Source of the DNA: Pseudomonas panipatensis
Lineage (GTDB): Bacteria > Pseudomonadota > Gammaproteobacteria > Pseudomonadales > Pseudomonadaceae
Direction of reading: 5' to 3'
DNA length: 64,000 bases
NCBI RefSeq assembly: GCF_900099785.1
Contig: NZ_FNDS01000016.1
Coordinates: 21,661 to 85,660, forward strand
Part shown: positions 43,041 to 53,455 of the stretch, in pieces
How the letters are laid out: the number at the start of each line of letters is the position of its first letter
How positions within the stretch are numbered: position 1 is the stretch's first letter
The notes under the pieces: model-generated
Told to the model about the DNA's origin: nothing
Seen by the model: only the letters and a program-made list of their open reading frames with translations
Database searches by the model: none
Position numbers and translations under genes: made by a program

Positions 43041-44369
43041 TCAGAAGATGTTCAGCGGGTACTCGGTGATCAGGCGGGTCTGCTCCAGGTGCCCCCCGGT
43101 GGAGGCGTCGCCGGCGTGCCAGGCCTGGCGCAGGCGGAAGCTGAGGTTCTTCGCCGGACCGCTCTGCACCACATATTTCGCCTCGGCATCGGTCTCGTGC
43201 TCGCGGTCGTTGGCGCCGTAGAGGCCGTAGTAGGCCGAGTCGCTCGCCAAGTGCGTGCCATCGATGCCCTCGCCGCGGATGTGGCGGACCATGAAGCTCA
43301 GGCCGGGCACCCCGTAGCTGGCCAGGTCGAGGTCGTAGCGGACCTGCCAGGAGCGCTCACCAGGGCCGTTGAAGTCGGAGTACTGCACCGAGTCGGCGAG
43401 GTTGATCGAGTTGCCGTAGCGGCCGGCGGCGACGCCTGCATCCATGCTGCCGAAGCCCATGTAGTCGAACGGCTGGTCACCGTGGACCTTCTGCCCGGCC
43501 AGGGTGAAGGTGTGCGCGCCGAGGATGTAGGCCACAGCCAGCGAGTAGGCGGTGGTGTCGATGGTCCCGGCCTTGGCGCTACCGCTGTCCTGGGTGCGGT
43601 AGAGGTTGAAGTCCAGGCCCAGAGATTGCTGGTCGGCCAGCGGCTGGGTGTAGTTGAGGTTGAGGTAGTACTGGTCCCAGATGTCCTGCAGGCGGTCGGC
43701 ATACAGCGAGGCATTGAACTGCTTGTTGAAGGTGTATTTGCCGCCGGCATAGCTGGCCGCCGAACTGCTCACCCCGCCATAGCTGGTTAGCAAATCGCCG
43801 TCGTGGTGGGTGCTGGTGGTGCCGGTGGCGGAGGTGAAGCGTCCGGCGTCCAGATCCAGGCCGTCGATTTCCTGGCTGCCGAGATGGAAGCCGGTGGCGG
43901 TTTGCGGCATCAGGTAATTGTCCGCGGTGGCGAATACCGGCGCTGTGGGGCGCATGTCGCCATAGGCCAGTGTGGTGTTGGAGACGCGTATTTTCACGTC
44001 GGCGCCAGCCTTGCCGTAGTTGCTGGCGGGATCGCCGTTGTGGTCGTAGGGCACGTTGGGCGAGCCGATCCGCCCGGAGCCGCCATCCAGCTTGAGCGCC
44101 AGGTAGCCGAATGCGTCGACGCCGAAGCCGACCGTGCCCTGGGTGAAGCCGGAGGAGTAGTCGAGCAGTTCCGCCTGGCTCCAGTCGCGCTGGTGCGAGC
44201 CGGGGCCGGTTTGCTGCCAGAACAGGTTACGGCTGAGCAGGTTGAGGCTGCTATCCTCGACGAATCCCTTGGCGTCGGATTGCTCGCTGGCCAGTGCCAA
44301 GCCCGGCAGCCCCAGGGCCACGGACAGCGCCAGGGCACTGCAATTAAATGGCTTCGACGAATACCTCAT
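43041..44369 (-). CDS. OprD-family outer membrane porin
   Basis: This 442-residue porin has a signal peptide (MRYSSKPFNCSALALSVALGLPGLALAS), the OprD start KGFVEDSSLNLLSRNLFWQQ, RDWSQAELLDYSSGFTQGTVGFGVDAFGYLALKLDGG, and a C-terminal strand ending EYPLNIF with a final Phe, as needed for barrel insertion. The family takes up amino acids, sugars or aromatic acids; the substrate is not deducible. It lies at the head of the module Y sensor-regulator set. Its module X counterpart is reduced to 12-15 codons at 34442-34540. The ATG at 44369 has GGGAG upstream. Confidence 0.9.
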   Translation of the reverse strand: MRYSSKPFNCSALALSVALGLPGLALASEQSDAKGFVEDSSLNLLSRNLFWQQTGPGSHQRDWSQAELLDYSSGFTQGTVGFGVDAFGYLALKLDGGSGRIGSPNVPYDHNGDPASNYGKAGADVKIRVSNTTLAYGDMRPTAPVFATADNYLMPQTATGFHLGSQEIDGLDLDAGRFTSATGTTSTHHDGDLLTSYGGVSSSAASYAGGKYTFNKQFNASLYADRLQDIWDQYYLNLNYTQPLADQQSLGLDFNLYRTQDSGSAKAGTIDTTAYSLAVAYILGAHTFTLAGQKVHGDQPFDYMGFGSMDAGVAAGRYGNSINLADSVQYSDFNGPGERSWQVRYDLDLASYGVPGLSFMVRHIRGEGIDGTHLASDSAYYGLYGANDREHETDAEAKYVVQSGPAKNLSFRLRQAWHAGDASTGGHLEQTRLITEYPLNIF

Positions 44370-44716
44370 CGATCGATTACTCCCAATTTGGAACAGTGAA
44401 TAGAATTGTTGGAATTTCACCCGTGAATGGCGCTCGTCTTCTTTCGCATTTGCATCTGAGTGCAAATGGCGAGAGTCGATACAGCGACGTCGGGCCAGAG
44501 TGTTTTTGTCTGGCGCCTTGTGCATTAAGTGTCGGGCGAAGAACGATGACAAATGAATGAATATGAAACTTTATTCATGTATTTAATCTGGCTCGGTAAA
44601 TGGCCTTTGCATTGATCTCGTGGCAGCCCTGAAGTGCTGGAGAGAACGCCACCTGGAGCCGATTCGGCGGCTCTGTTGCGCGGACAGGCTGAGTAATGCG
44701 GGGCTATCGCTCAGGC
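44370..44716. other. porin leader and upstream region
   Basis: About 350 bases upstream of the porin. The first 50 align with the X leader (34541-34590), and 44545-44580 aligns with 34755-34790, so a longer leader was shared. No gene is seen. Confidence 0.45.
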
Positions 44717-44749
44717 AAAAAAAAGGCCGCCCAAAGAGTTGGCGGCCTT
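44717..44749 (-). terminator. rho-independent terminator on the minus strand (Y copy)
   Basis: AAGGCCGCC (44723-44731) pairs with GGCGGCCTT (44741-44749) around a 9-base loop; the A-run at 44717-44724 is a U-run for minus-strand RNA. It lies about 350 bases upstream of the porin ATG and matches the X terminator (35547-35582). It ends whatever is transcribed from the right, or attenuates the porin message. Confidence 0.75.
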
Positions 44750-45043
44750 AAAGGAGCGGGCAAAGTATCCATGAGCGAGGTATTACCTTCTATTAAAAAT
44801 AATTCATTCGATTACGGGATGAATCCGTTCTCGAATAGATTTAAGCAGTGCAGAAGGAGAAAGAGCACGCCGCCATGCAAGCGTATTGGCCTCGAACTAC
44901 AAGGTGACACACCCGATGAGCCCAGAATTCCGACTGCGATGGCCAAGTCTCGCTTCAGTGGCGCGCCGAGAAGGCTATCGGCGTACGCGTCGGATCCGTC
45001 AAAAAATGTGAAATTTCGATCTGAGAGATGAACACGTCTAAAC
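44750..45043. other. gap without a recognised gene
   Basis: Roughly 300 bases. The first 60 resemble 35583-35640 after the X terminator. A 77-codon minus frame (44812-45045) has no family resemblance. An IS1182 remnant starts at 45044. Confidence 0.45.
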
Positions 45044-45136
45044 ACGGAAACGAGCCTGCATGTACTTGCCTACAACCTTAAACGACCGATGAGCATCTTC
45101 GGCGTCAGCGGTGCAATGGAGGCACTGCGTGCCTGA
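45044..45136 (+). pseudogene. IS1182-family transposase, C-terminal remnant
   Basis: The plus frame reads TETSLHVLAYNLKRPMSIFGVSGAMEALRA and stops at 45136. SLHVLAYNLKR is the strongly conserved C-terminal motif of IS1182/IS5-like transposases (usually TEMSLHVLAYNLKRVMNILG). Only about 30 codons remain. The sequence before it has no matching catalytic domain. Confidence 0.7.
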
Positions 45137-45400
45137 AACCGGCCATTTTCCTGTGTCTCTCCACCACAAACTGCCGTAGATCGTCCCAGAAAACTCTGGC
45201 AGCGGTTAACAGCCTGTGGTCGATATCGTCGCGTACACCTTTGGGGCTCAATTCCAAATGCGGTTCTGGTGTAAGCCTCTTGCTGTTTTCACACAGCCTG
45301 GACTCGAAGCTGCCGGTCGGAAACGGTAGAGGCCGACCAGGCGCTGACCTTTGGCCATACCTTCGGCTATTTACATGACACGTTCCCTTTAGCGCTGTTT
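45137..45400. other. gap without a recognised gene
   Basis: About 260 bases of probable transposon 3' flank after the IS1182 remnant; no terminal repeat could be fixed by eye. Confidence 0.35.
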
Positions 45401-45547
45401 CTACTTTGCCAGCAGCATGATCACGAACACTGCCAACCAGAAATAGAGGTTGATACCCATGCCTTTGGCATAAGTCTCGGGCGGTTCCTTGTCGTTACCG
45501 GCAATATTGAAGCGGGCAGGGTGATGGTGGGAGGCTGGTCTATGCTG
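45401..45547 (-). pseudogene. C-terminal fragment of a membrane protein
   Basis: A 48-codon open frame without a start reads HHHPARFNIAGNDKEPPETYAKG then MGINLYFWLAVFVIMLLAK. It has one C-terminal helix and looks like the tail of a real protein, but I do not recognise it. An internal ATG (45460) would give a 19-residue peptide. It runs divergently from aioB. Confidence 0.35.
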
Positions 45548-45621
45548 CTAGGTTGAATGTTGCTTACGACACAGACGAGGCCGCCTGCGTCGCAAGCGCA
45601 TGCAACATGCGGAGGCGCCAA

Positions 45622-46140
45622 ATGATACCGATTACCAGAAGAGGATTCTTGAAGGTGAGCGGTGGGGTTGCCGCAGGCGTGGCTATCGGGGTTCCCGATG
45701 TATTACATGCAGCGACACTTGCACCGGAGACTCAGGGACGAGTCAATCTTCCCTATCCACTGCATTCCATCGCCAAGAAGCAACAGCTGCAAACCAACAC
45801 CCCAGTTCCGTTCTCGTACCCTGACGCATCATCACCCTGTGCGCTGCTCAAGATGGGACATGCAGTCCCTGGAGGGGTAGGGCCTGATCGCGATATCGTG
45901 GCGTATAGTCTTCTGTGCACCCACATGGGCTGTCCGGTTGCCTATGACGCTGAGCGACGGGTGTTCAAATGCCCCTGCCATTTCAGCATTTTCGACCCTG
46001 AGCACGCGGGCCAAATGGTCTCTGGACAGGCAACCGAGAAGCTGCCCAGCATCGTACTTCAGTACGACCCCAAAGATGAGTCGGTACACGCAGTGGCCAT
46101 CGAAGGGTTGATCTACGGACGCCAGTCCAACCTCCTGTAA
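45622..46140 (+). CDS. aioB: arsenite oxidase small subunit (Rieske protein)
   Basis: This 172-residue protein carries a [2Fe-2S] cluster and passes electrons from AioA to a cytochrome or other acceptor. It has a Tat signal (MIPITRRGFLKVSGGVAAGVAIG, with RRGFLK) and Rieske motifs CTHMGCPV and CPCHFSIFD near residues 104 and 126. The complex is exported to the periplasm through the Tat route with AioA riding on AioB. ATG 45622 follows GGAGG at about 10 bases. It is 13 bases before aioA, so aioBA form one operon. Confidence 0.93.
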   Translation: MIPITRRGFLKVSGGVAAGVAIGVPDVLHAATLAPETQGRVNLPYPLHSIAKKQQLQTNTPVPFSYPDASSPCALLKMGHAVPGGVGPDRDIVAYSLLCTHMGCPVAYDAERRVFKCPCHFSIFDPEHAGQMVSGQATEKLPSIVLQYDPKDESVHAVAIEGLIYGRQSNLL

Positions 46141-46153
46141 CTAGGGGATCAGC

Positions 46154-48634
46154 ATGGCTACCAATAAAGACCGTGTGGCGCTGCCTCCCATGGGCGCCCA
46201 GAAGACCAATCTCACCTGTCACTTCTGCATCGTGGGTTGCGGCTACCACGTCTACAAATGGCCGGAGAATCAGGAGGGAGGAAGAGCGCCAACAGACAAC
46301 GCGCTTGGGCTCGACTTCCGCAAACAACTGCCGCCGATGTCGATCATCATGACCACGGCCATGCAGAACACGATCACCGACCAGGATGGCACACGGCACA
46401 ACATCATGATCGTGCCCGACAAGCAGTGCTCGGTGAATCAGGGGTTGTCGTCCACGCGCGGTGGCCAGCTGGCCACTGTGATGTACACCCCTGATGGCGT
46501 GGGTAAGGAGCGGCTGCGCAGCCCACGCGTGTATGTGGCAGACCAGTGGGTGGACACCAGCTGGGATGATGCCCTCGCGCTGTACGCAGGTGTCACCAAG
46601 AAGATCCTGGACAACGACGGGCCATCCGCCATTGCGTTCGACTGCTTCGATCATGGCGGTGCCGGTGGCGGGTTCGAGAACACCTGGGGCACCGGCAAGC
46701 TGATGTTCACGGCGCTCAAGACTCCACTGGTGCGTATCCACAACCGCCCGGCCTACAACTCCGAGTGCCACGCCACTCGTGAGATGGGTATCGGCGAGCT
46801 GAACAACAGCTACGAAGATGCCGAATTGGCGGACGTCATCGTCGCTGTCGGCTGCAACTCGTACGAAACCCAGACCAACTACTTCCTCGCTCACTGGCTT
46901 CCCAATCTACAGGGCCAGACCGTCGAGAAGCGCAAGCAGCGCTTCCCTGGCGAGGAAATTACTTCCGCCAAAGTGATCTTTGTTGATCCGCGACGAACAC
47001 CGACCATCGCCGTCGCCGAGCAGGTAGCCAAAGACAGCGTGCTTCACCTGGACATCGAGCCGGGCACCGACATCGCCTTATTTAACGCGCTGCTGACCTA
47101 CGTTGTTGACCAGGGATGGCACGACAAGGAGTTCATCGAGGCTCACACCAAGGGATTCGACCAGGTGCTGAAGGCCAACCGCACATCTCTGGAGGACGCC
47201 AGCCATATCACCGGGGTGTCGGTGGAGAAACTCAAACAGGCCGCCGAGTGGGCCTACAAGCCCAAAGCATCGGGCCACCGCCCCCACACGATGCATGCCT
47301 ACGAGAAAGGGATCATCTGGGGCAACGACAACTACCTGATCCAGTCCTCGCTAGTCGACCTGGTGCTCGCTACCCACAACGTCGGGCGGCGGGGTACCGG
47401 TGTAGTTCGGATGGGAGGCCACCAGGAGGGCTATACCCGCCCGCCTTATCCGGGCAGCTCCAAGATCTACGTGGATCAGGAAATCATCAACGGCAAGGGG
47501 ATGATGTACACGGCCTGGGGCGCCAATCCGTTCCAGACCACCCTCAATGCTGAACAGCATCGAGCTGTCATCCTGAAGCGTGCCGGCATCGTGCGCGAGG
47601 CCATGGCCAATGTCCGTGGCGGTGGTACCGAGCAGATGATCGAGGCGATCTACGATGCCGTGAAGAACAAAGGCGGGCTCTTCGTCGCCAACATCAATCT
47701 CTATCCGACCAAGCTCGCCGAAGCTGCCCACGTGATGTTCCCGGCAGCTCATCCAGGTGAAATCAACCTCACGTCAATGAACGGCGAACGCCGGATGCGC
47801 TTGTCGCAGCGCTTCACCGATCCACCTGGCTCGGCCAAAGCCGATTGCCTGATCGCGGCAGCCATCGCCAACACGCTGAAGCAGCTGTACAGCACGGAAG
47901 GCAAACAGGATATGGCGGCGCGCTTCGAGGGCTTCGCCTGGCAAACCGAAGAGGAGGCCTTCAACGACGGCTTCCGCATGGCTGGTCAGGCCGGTGCAGG
48001 CCCCATCGACAGCCAGGGCGGTACCACAGGCAACCTGGTCACCTACGAGCGCTTGATCGCCATGGGCAACAACGGCGTCCAGCTACCTGCCAAGGAATTC
48101 CGTGACGGTAAGTTGATCGGTACCGAGATGCTCTACACCGATTACAAGTTCGATACCCCGGACGGCAAGGCAGAGTTCAAGCCAGCGCCTTGGCCTGGGC
48201 TTCCGAAGCCAGTTGCAGAGCAGAAGGCGAAGTACAAGTTCTGGGTCAACAATGGGCGCATCAACGAGGTCTGGCAGACGCTCTACCACGATCAGTACAA
48301 CGAGTTCGTGCGGCAACGGGTGCCGATGGCCTTCCTGGAGCTCAATCCGGAGGACGCACAGTCCCTGAATATTGCCTCCGGTGATGTGGTCGAGGTGTTC
48401 AACGATTACGGCTCTACCTACGCGCTTGCGTACCTTGAGCCGGACATCAAGCGGAACCAGACCTTCATGCAGTTTGGCCACTTCAATGGAGTCATGGGTG
48501 ACCTGACCACGCCCTGGACGGATCGAAACGTGGTGCCCTACTACAAGGGGACATGGGCGAACATCCGGCGCATAGGTTCAGTCGAGGTGTTCAAGCAGAC
48601 AATCAGCTTCAAGACGCGCAGGTTTAGCGCGTAG
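46154..48634 (+). CDS. aioA: arsenite oxidase large subunit (molybdopterin)
   Basis: This 826-residue protein contains the Mo-bisMGD centre and a [3Fe-4S] cluster and oxidises arsenite to arsenate. The cluster is bound by [16 protein letters not shown] near residue 22, and the arsenite pocket residues are visible in [19 protein letters not shown] near residue 195 and [21 protein letters not shown] near residue 420. No signal peptide is seen, as expected. It follows aioB. No aioX, aioS, aioR (sensing) or cytochrome c gene is in the window, so regulation and electron acceptor are encoded elsewhere. Confidence 0.95.
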   Translation: MATNKDRVALPPMGAQKTNLTCHFCIVGCGYHVYKWPENQEGGRAPTDNALGLDFRKQLPPMSIIMTTAMQNTITDQDGTRHNIMIVPDKQCSVNQGLSSTRGGQLATVMYTPDGVGKERLRSPRVYVADQWVDTSWDDALALYAGVTKKILDNDGPSAIAFDCFDHGGAGGGFENTWGTGKLMFTALKTPLVRIHNRPAYNSECHATREMGIGELNNSYEDAELADVIVAVGCNSYETQTNYFLAHWLPNLQGQTVEKRKQRFPGEEITSAKVIFVDPRRTPTIAVAEQVAKDSVLHLDIEPGTDIALFNALLTYVVDQGWHDKEFIEAHTKGFDQVLKANRTSLEDASHITGVSVEKLKQAAEWAYKPKASGHRPHTMHAYEKGIIWGNDNYLIQSSLVDLVLATHNVGRRGTGVVRMGGHQEGYTRPPYPGSSKIYVDQEIINGKGMMYTAWGANPFQTTLNAEQHRAVILKRAGIVREAMANVRGGGTEQMIEAIYDAVKNKGGLFVANINLYPTKLAEAAHVMFPAAHPGEINLTSMNGERRMRLSQRFTDPPGSAKADCLIAAAIANTLKQLYSTEGKQDMAARFEGFAWQTEEEAFNDGFRMAGQAGAGPIDSQGGTTGNLVTYERLIAMGNNGVQLPAKEFRDGKLIGTEMLYTDYKFDTPDGKAEFKPAPWPGLPKPVAEQKAKYKFWVNNGRINEVWQTLYHDQYNEFVRQRVPMAFLELNPEDAQSLNIASGDVVEVFNDYGSTYALAYLEPDIKRNQTFMQFGHFNGVMGDLTTPWTDRNVVPYYKGTWANIRRIGSVEVFKQTISFKTRRFSA

Positions 48635-48761
48635 CGTCCATCTGCAGCGTCCGTCCTCGCTTGGAGGGCGGGCGCCGCCTGCCGCATTACCTCGCTCTGG
48701 CAGTTCTTCCTGCACACCATCGCCAAATGTCGGCTCAAGGTGGCAGTCATAGAAGTGTCAC

Positions 48762-48805
48762 TTGCAGTTTATTCGAAAAAACGTATATTCGGAAAACCAT
48801 ATACG
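48762..48805 (+). promoter_or_regulatory. ars operon promoter with candidate ArsR operator
   Basis: TTGCAG (48762-48767) and TATATT (48784-48789) make a -35/-10 pair with a 16-base spacer. CGTATA (48782-48787) and TATACG (48800-48805) form an inverted repeat that overlaps the -10, a typical ArsR repressor position. The arsC start lies 17 bases downstream. Confidence 0.55.
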
Positions 48806-48821
48806 AGCTGAGTCCCCTGCG

Positions 48822-49235
48822 ATGACTGACAAGATCCGTGTTCTGTTCGTCTGCACTGCCAACGCCGCCCGTTCCCAGATCGCCGAAGCGCTGCTTCGCT
48901 ACACCAACTCCGAGCGCTTCGAAGTGTTCAGCGCAGGCACCCAGCCCAAGAGTGTTCATCCGCGCACCTACGAGGTTCTTAAGCATCTTTCCATTGATAC
49001 CAGCGACCTGCGCAGCAAATCGCTCGATGAGTTCGAGGGCGAGCAGTTCGACTATGTCATCACGCTCTGTGACAAGGCCGCCCAGGAGTGCCAAACCTTG
49101 CCAGGTGCGGGAGAACGCTTGGCTTGGAACTTCGAAGACCCGGTGACCAGCGAAAAACCTGACGCCTTCCGCCACACGCTTCATGAGATTCACGAGCGCA
49201 TCAAGATGTTCGTGCTCGTGAAAACGAGGAGCTAA
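48822..49235 (+). CDS. arsC: arsenate reductase, low-molecular-weight phosphatase type (copy 1)
   Basis: This 137-residue protein reduces arsenate to arsenite, with electrons from thioredoxin. It has the P-loop VCTANAARSQ (C-x5-R) at residues 10-19, the resolving Cys pair in TLCDKAAQEC near residue 80, and the DP acid in NFEDPVTS. Compared with the second arsC at 49619, the P-loop lacks the second Cys. The first gene of the operon, it sits directly behind the candidate ArsR operator. The short tail ends KTRS. Confidence 0.85.
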   Translation: MTDKIRVLFVCTANAARSQIAEALLRYTNSERFEVFSAGTQPKSVHPRTYEVLKHLSIDTSDLRSKSLDEFEGEQFDYVITLCDKAAQECQTLPGAGERLAWNFEDPVTSEKPDAFRHTLHEIHERIKMFVLVKTRS

Positions 49236-49242
49236 AACAGCC

Positions 49243-49599
49243 ATGACTGAACACCTGACGCCAATAACGGTATTCAAATGCCTCGCTGACGAAAACCGCG
49301 TTCGGATGATGCTGATGATCGCTCGCGAGGAGGAGCTCTGTGTTTGTGAGCTGACCTGTGCACTGGACGAAAGTCAGCCCAAGGTCTCGCGCCATCTGGC
49401 GCAGCTGCGTACCTGTGGCTTGCTGGAAGATCGTCGGCAAGGGCAATGGGTCTACTACCGTCTGCACCCCGATCTCCCGGTGTGGGTTCGCCAGATTCTT
49501 CTGACGACACTGGAAGCGAATCGGGAATGGCTAAGCAGCAGTTCGAAGCGCCTGGACAACATGGGTGACCGTCCCGAGCGCGTCGCTGCCTGCTGCTGA
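49243..49599 (+). CDS. arsR: ArsR-family arsenite-responsive repressor
   Basis: This 118-residue winged-helix protein has the ArsR metal-site motif ELCVCEL near residue 28 and the recognition helix QPKVSRHLAQLRTCGLLEDRRQGQWVYYRL. It ends VAACC, so more Cys could bind As(III). It should repress the operon by binding the inverted repeat overlapping the -10 and release it when arsenite binds. It follows arsC by 7 bases. Confidence 0.92.
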   Translation: MTEHLTPITVFKCLADENRVRMMLMIAREEELCVCELTCALDESQPKVSRHLAQLRTCGLLEDRRQGQWVYYRLHPDLPVWVRQILLTTLEANREWLSSSSKRLDNMGDRPERVAACC

Positions 49600-49618
49600 T
49601 GACTACCGAGAAAAAGCG

Positions 49619-50089
49619 ATGAAAGTCCTGTTCCTCTGCACCGCCAACAGCTGTCGCAGCATCCTGTCGGAAGCGATTTTCAATCACCTTGCTCCGGTCG
49701 GCATGAAGGCATTCAGTGCCGGCAGCCAGCCCAAGGGAGCAGTGAATCCGTTGTCCATCACTGCCCTGCAGCGAGCGGGTATTTCTGCGGAAGGCCTCAG
49801 CAGCAAGTTGACCGAGGCCCACGCCAACCTGGCACCGGACTTCGTCATCACCGTCTGCGACAAGGCGGCTGGCGAGGCTTGCCCTGTGTTCTTCGGGCAT
49901 GCAGTGAAAGCGCATTGGGGGCTTGCCGATCCGTCCGACCTGCAAGTGGGCGCAGCGGAGTTGGACGCTGCTTTCGACGCCACGCTTGAACACATCAAGC
50001 GACGCATTGCGGCGTTTCTCGCACTGCCCTTTGAACAACTCGATGCCGCCCAACTCAAGACCGAGCTGGCACGCATCGGAACGCTCTGA
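49619..50089 (+). CDS. arsC: arsenate reductase, low-molecular-weight phosphatase type (copy 2)
   Basis: This 156-residue protein has the P-loop [15 protein letters not shown] (residues 5-19) with both CxxxxC and [11 protein letters not shown] for the resolving Cys pair, and HWGLADPSD with the acid. It should be a thioredoxin-linked arsenate reductase. Two divergent arsC copies in one operon could have different couplings or affinities. ATG 49619 lies after GAGAAAAAGCG and 19 bases after arsR. A C-terminal extension of about 20 residues is helical. Confidence 0.9.
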   Translation: MKVLFLCTANSCRSILSEAIFNHLAPVGMKAFSAGSQPKGAVNPLSITALQRAGISAEGLSSKLTEAHANLAPDFVITVCDKAAGEACPVFFGHAVKAHWGLADPSDLQVGAAELDAAFDATLEHIKRRIAAFLALPFEQLDAAQLKTELARIGTL

Positions 50090-50106
50090 AGTTACGGAGA
50101 CCCACC

Positions 50107-51168
50107 ATGAGCAAGAGCCGTCTTTCATTCCTGGATCGCTACCTGACGGCCTGGATCTTTCTCGCCATGGGGATTGGGATAGGGCTCGGCAGTCTCTTCC
50201 AGGGATTGCCGGCCTGGCTGAACAGCCTTTCGGTGGGCTCGACCAACATCCCCATCGCTATCGGCCTGATCGTCATGATGTACCCGCCGTTGGCGAAGGT
50301 GAAATACGAGGAGCTGCCGCAGGTCTTCCAGGACAAGCGCATCCTTGCTTTGTCGCTGATTCAGAACTGGGTCGTCGGCCCGGTTCTGATGTTCGTGCTG
50401 GCCGTAGTCTTTCTCTCGGACAAGCCCGAGTACATGACGGGCTTGATCCTCATCGGCTTGGCGCGTTGCATCGCCATGGTGCTGGTGTGGAATCAGATCG
50501 CGGGAGGCAACAACCAGTACGTTGCCGGACTGGTCGCCTTCAACAGCATTTTCCAGATCCTGTTCTTCAGCGTGTACGCCTGGATCTTCCTCGGCCTGCT
50601 GCCGCCGCTGTTTGGCCTGGAAGGCAGTGTCATCCAGACCAGCTTCCTCGATATCGCCAAGTCGGTGCTGATCTATCTGGGTATCCCGTTCCTGGCCGGC
50701 TTCCTGACCCGCAAGATCCTTATCAGCCGTAAGGGGGCAAGCTGGTATCAGGCGCACTTCATTCCGAAGATCAGCCCGCTGACGCTCGTGGCGTTATTGC
50801 TGACCATCGTCGCCATGTTCAGTCTCAAGGGCGACATGGTGCTGCAGTTGCCACTGGACGTGGTGCGAATCGCCATCCCCCTGACCATCTACTTCGTGGT
50901 GATGTTCTTCATCAGCTTCTGGATGGGCAAGCTGCTGGAAGCCGACTACCCGCGTACCACCGCGCTGGCCTTCACTGCTGCGAGCAACAACTTCGAACTC
51001 GCCATTGCCGTGGCCATTGCCACCTTCGGCCTCGCCTCGCCGGTCGCCTTTGCGACCGTGATTGGGCCGTTGGTGGAAGTACCCGTACTGATCTCTCTGG
51101 TGGGCGTTGCCTGGTGGCTCAAGCGTCGCTGGTTCGATCAAGCCTCTGGCAGCCTTTCCCAGGAGTGA
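50107..51168 (+). CDS. acr3: arsenite exporter of the ACR3 family
   Basis: This 353-residue membrane protein has ten helices. The conserved ACR3 segments are visible: [42 protein letters not shown] with the essential Cys near residue 125, and [22 protein letters not shown] near residue 300. It exports As(III) using the proton gradient, removing the product of ArsC. It starts 18 bases after arsC with GTTACGGAGACC ahead of ATG 50107. Confidence 0.93.
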   Translation: MSKSRLSFLDRYLTAWIFLAMGIGIGLGSLFQGLPAWLNSLSVGSTNIPIAIGLIVMMYPPLAKVKYEELPQVFQDKRILALSLIQNWVVGPVLMFVLAVVFLSDKPEYMTGLILIGLARCIAMVLVWNQIAGGNNQYVAGLVAFNSIFQILFFSVYAWIFLGLLPPLFGLEGSVIQTSFLDIAKSVLIYLGIPFLAGFLTRKILISRKGASWYQAHFIPKISPLTLVALLLTIVAMFSLKGDMVLQLPLDVVRIAIPLTIYFVVMFFISFWMGKLLEADYPRTTALAFTAASNNFELAIAVAIATFGLASPVAFATVIGPLVEVPVLISLVGVAWWLKRRWFDQASGSLSQE

Positions 51169-51172
51169 AATC

Positions 51173-51889
51173 ATGACCGATGACCAAATCCCCAACATCG
51201 ACAGTGAACTGATCGATCTGCCGTCGCCGGACAAGCTGGCTATCCAGCAGAAGTCCACTCACAAACCGCGCATCCTGCTCCTCTATGGATCGACGCGCGA
51301 ACGCTCCTTCAGCCGTCTGCTGACGGAGGAAGCCGCCCGCTTGCTGGAGCACTTCGGCGCCGAGACGCGGATCTTCAATCCGTCTGGCCTGCCGCTGCCG
51401 GATGACGTGCCCGATGACCACCCGATGGTCAAGGAACTGCGTGATCTGGTGCTCTGGTCGGAAGGCATGGTCTGGTGCTCGCCGGAGCGCCACGGCGCCA
51501 TGACCGGCGTGTTCAAATCGCAGATCGACTGGATTCCGCTGAGCATGGGCGCTGTGCGTCCGACGCAAGGCAAGACCCTGGCGGTGATGCAGGTTTGTGG
51601 CGGTTCGCAATCGTTCAACGCAGTGAACCAGATGCGCGTGCTCGGACGCTGGATGCGCATGTTCACCATCCCCAACCAGTCTTCCGTGCCCAAGGCCTAC
51701 CTGGAGTTCGACGAGGCTGGCCGCATGAAGCCCTCTCCGTTCTACGACCGTGTCGTCGACGTAATGGAGGAGCTGGTGAAGTTCACCCTGCTACTGCGTG
51801 ATCGCGCCGACTACCTGGTCGACCGCTACTCCGAACGCAAGGAGTCGGCGGAGGAACTGTCGAAACGCGTCAATCAACGATCCATCTGA
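51173..51889 (+). CDS. arsH: ArsH organoarsenical oxidase (NADPH-FMN)
   Basis: This 238-residue flavoprotein oxidises trivalent methyl- and aromatic arsenicals, using FMN and NADPH. Visible motifs: [18 protein letters not shown] (FMN phosphate loop) near residue 33, [26 protein letters not shown] near residue 102 and [34 protein letters not shown] 51173 overlaps nothing and lies only 4 bases after acr3. It supports tolerance to organoarsenicals in addition to inorganic arsenic. Confidence 0.93.
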   Translation: MTDDQIPNIDSELIDLPSPDKLAIQQKSTHKPRILLLYGSTRERSFSRLLTEEAARLLEHFGAETRIFNPSGLPLPDDVPDDHPMVKELRDLVLWSEGMVWCSPERHGAMTGVFKSQIDWIPLSMGAVRPTQGKTLAVMQVCGGSQSFNAVNQMRVLGRWMRMFTIPNQSSVPKAYLEFDEAGRMKPSPFYDRVVDVMEELVKFTLLLRDRADYLVDRYSERKESAEELSKRVNQRSI

Positions 51890-51901
51890 GGCTTTCTGAT
51901 C

Positions 51902-52417
51902 GTGCAATCGCATCCGTATTCCGTTCTCGCCGCTCCCGAGCTGAGTGGCCAGTTGATCTTCACCCCGTGCCCCGGCACCAAGGACACATTGGTGTCCCAG
52001 GCGCTGACCACGCTCCGCGATGCCGGCGCGGTGGCGCTGGTGACCTTGATGCCAGGCGAAGAGCTGCTACAGAACGAGATCGATCTGCTTCCCGAGGAGT
52101 GCCAACTGCTGGGCATCGAATGGTTCCACCTGCCGATGGAGGATGACCAGGCTCCCGGTGCAGCCTTTACGGCTGCGTGGGAAGCCAATCGAGAGCGACT
52201 CCGGGAACTGTTGATGGACGGCAAGACGATCGCCATCCACTGCAAGGGCGGCTCTGGTCGCACAGGTTTGATCGCTGCTCAGCTGCTGATCGAGTGCGGC
52301 ATGCCCATGCGTGAAGCAATCACCCAGGTACAAGCGATCCGGCCGCGAGCGATTCAACACCCGGCGCACATCAACTACATCAGCCAGTTCGACAAGCAAT
52401 CGTCGAACGCTCGTTAA
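51902..52417 (+). CDS. protein tyrosine/dual-specificity phosphatase-like protein
   Basis: This 171-residue protein has the cysteine phosphatase P-loop [10 protein letters not shown] near residue 119 and a general-acid region [12 protein letters not shown] near residue 80. It is the CDK-inhibitor-3-like type that occurs between arsH and gapdh in Pseudomonas arsenic operons. The start is GTG 51902, 12 bases after arsH. Its role is unknown; since the next two genes make and export 1-arseno-3-phosphoglycerate, a phospho-sugar or arsenate ester role is possible. Confidence 0.8.
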   Translation: MQSHPYSVLAAPELSGQLIFTPCPGTKDTLVSQALTTLRDAGAVALVTLMPGEELLQNEIDLLPEECQLLGIEWFHLPMEDDQAPGAAFTAAWEANRERLRELLMDGKTIAIHCKGGSGRTGLIAAQLLIECGMPMREAITQVQAIRPRAIQHPAHINYISQFDKQSSNAR

Positions 52418-52434
52418 CCGCAATAGAGAACAAC

Positions 52435-53439
52435 ATGGCCATCAAAGTAGGCATCAATGGTTTCGGACGTATCGGTCGCCTGGCGCTGCGCGCGGCATGG
52501 GACTGGCCGGAATTCGAATTCGTACAGATCAACGACCTGGCCGGCGATGCCGCGACCCACGCCCACCTGATCAACTTCGATTCGGTGCACGGACGCTGGC
52601 ACCATGAGGCCGGTTCGGACGGTGACTCTGTGGTTATTGGTGGTAAACGCATCAAGGTCACGGCCAACAAGGCCATTGCTGACACAGACTGGTCGGGCTG
52701 CGACCTGGTTATTGAGGCCAGCGGCAAGATGAAGACCGTTGCCGTGCTTCAGGCCTACCTGGATCAAGGTGTGAAGCGCGTTGTCGTGAGCGCTCCGGTG
52801 AAAGAGAAGGGCGCGCTGAACGTCGTCATGGGCGTCAACCAGCACCTGTTCGACCCGGCGCAACACCGTATCGTGACGGCAGCCTCCTGCACCACCAACT
52901 GCCTGGCTCCGGTGGTGAAGGTGATCCATGAGAACCTCGGCATTCGTCATGGCTCGATCACCACCATTCACGACCTGACCAACACCCAGAGCATCCTCGA
53001 TCAGCCGCACAAGGATCTGCGTCGCGCCCGTGCCTCCGGCATGAGCTTGATCCCCACTACCACTGGTTCTGCCACTGCCATCGCGGAGATCTTCCCCGAG
53101 CTGCGCGGCCGTTTGAATGGCCACGCCGTGCGAGTACCGCTGGCCAACGCCTCGCTGACTGACTGCGTGTTCGAAGTCGAGCGGGAGACCAGCGTGGACG
53201 AGGTCAACCAGTTGCTCAAGCGCGCCGCCGAGAACGAGCTGAAGGACATCCTTGGCTATGAGGAGCGCCCGCTGGTCTCTATCGACTACCGCACCGACCC
53301 ACGCTCCTCGATCATCGACGCGCTCTCGACCATGGTCGTCAATGGCACGCAGGTGAAGCTGTACGCCTGGTACGACAACGAATGGGGCTACGCCAATCGC
53401 ACCGTCGAACTGGCAAAGCTAGTTGGCCTGGCTGGTTGA
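52435..53439 (+). CDS. gapdh: arsenic-linked glyceraldehyde-3-phosphate dehydrogenase
   Basis: This 334-residue GAPDH has an N-terminal NAD fold ([13 protein letters not shown]) and the catalytic Cys in [10 protein letters not shown] near residue 152, with the [13 protein letters not shown] and [10 protein letters not shown] segments. In arsenic operons this enzyme uses arsenate in place of phosphate to make 1-arseno-3-phosphoglycerate, which ArsJ then exports. It starts 17 bases after the phosphatase gene and its stop is 16 bases before arsJ, so the pair is coupled. Confidence 0.93.
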   Translation: MAIKVGINGFGRIGRLALRAAWDWPEFEFVQINDLAGDAATHAHLINFDSVHGRWHHEAGSDGDSVVIGGKRIKVTANKAIADTDWSGCDLVIEASGKMKTVAVLQAYLDQGVKRVVVSAPVKEKGALNVVMGVNQHLFDPAQHRIVTAASCTTNCLAPVVKVIHENLGIRHGSITTIHDLTNTQSILDQPHKDLRRARASGMSLIPTTTGSATAIAEIFPELRGRLNGHAVRVPLANASLTDCVFEVERETSVDEVNQLLKRAAENELKDILGYEERPLVSIDYRTDPRSSIIDALSTMVVNGTQVKLYAWYDNEWGYANRTVELAKLVGLAG

Positions 53440-53455
53440 GGGACGGAACTCGATC

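Noticed and set aside
45430..45620. Sigma-54 promoter before aioB
   Set aside because: Only TGGTC...TGCT-type pairs were found and their spacing is one base too short for a -24/-12 element.
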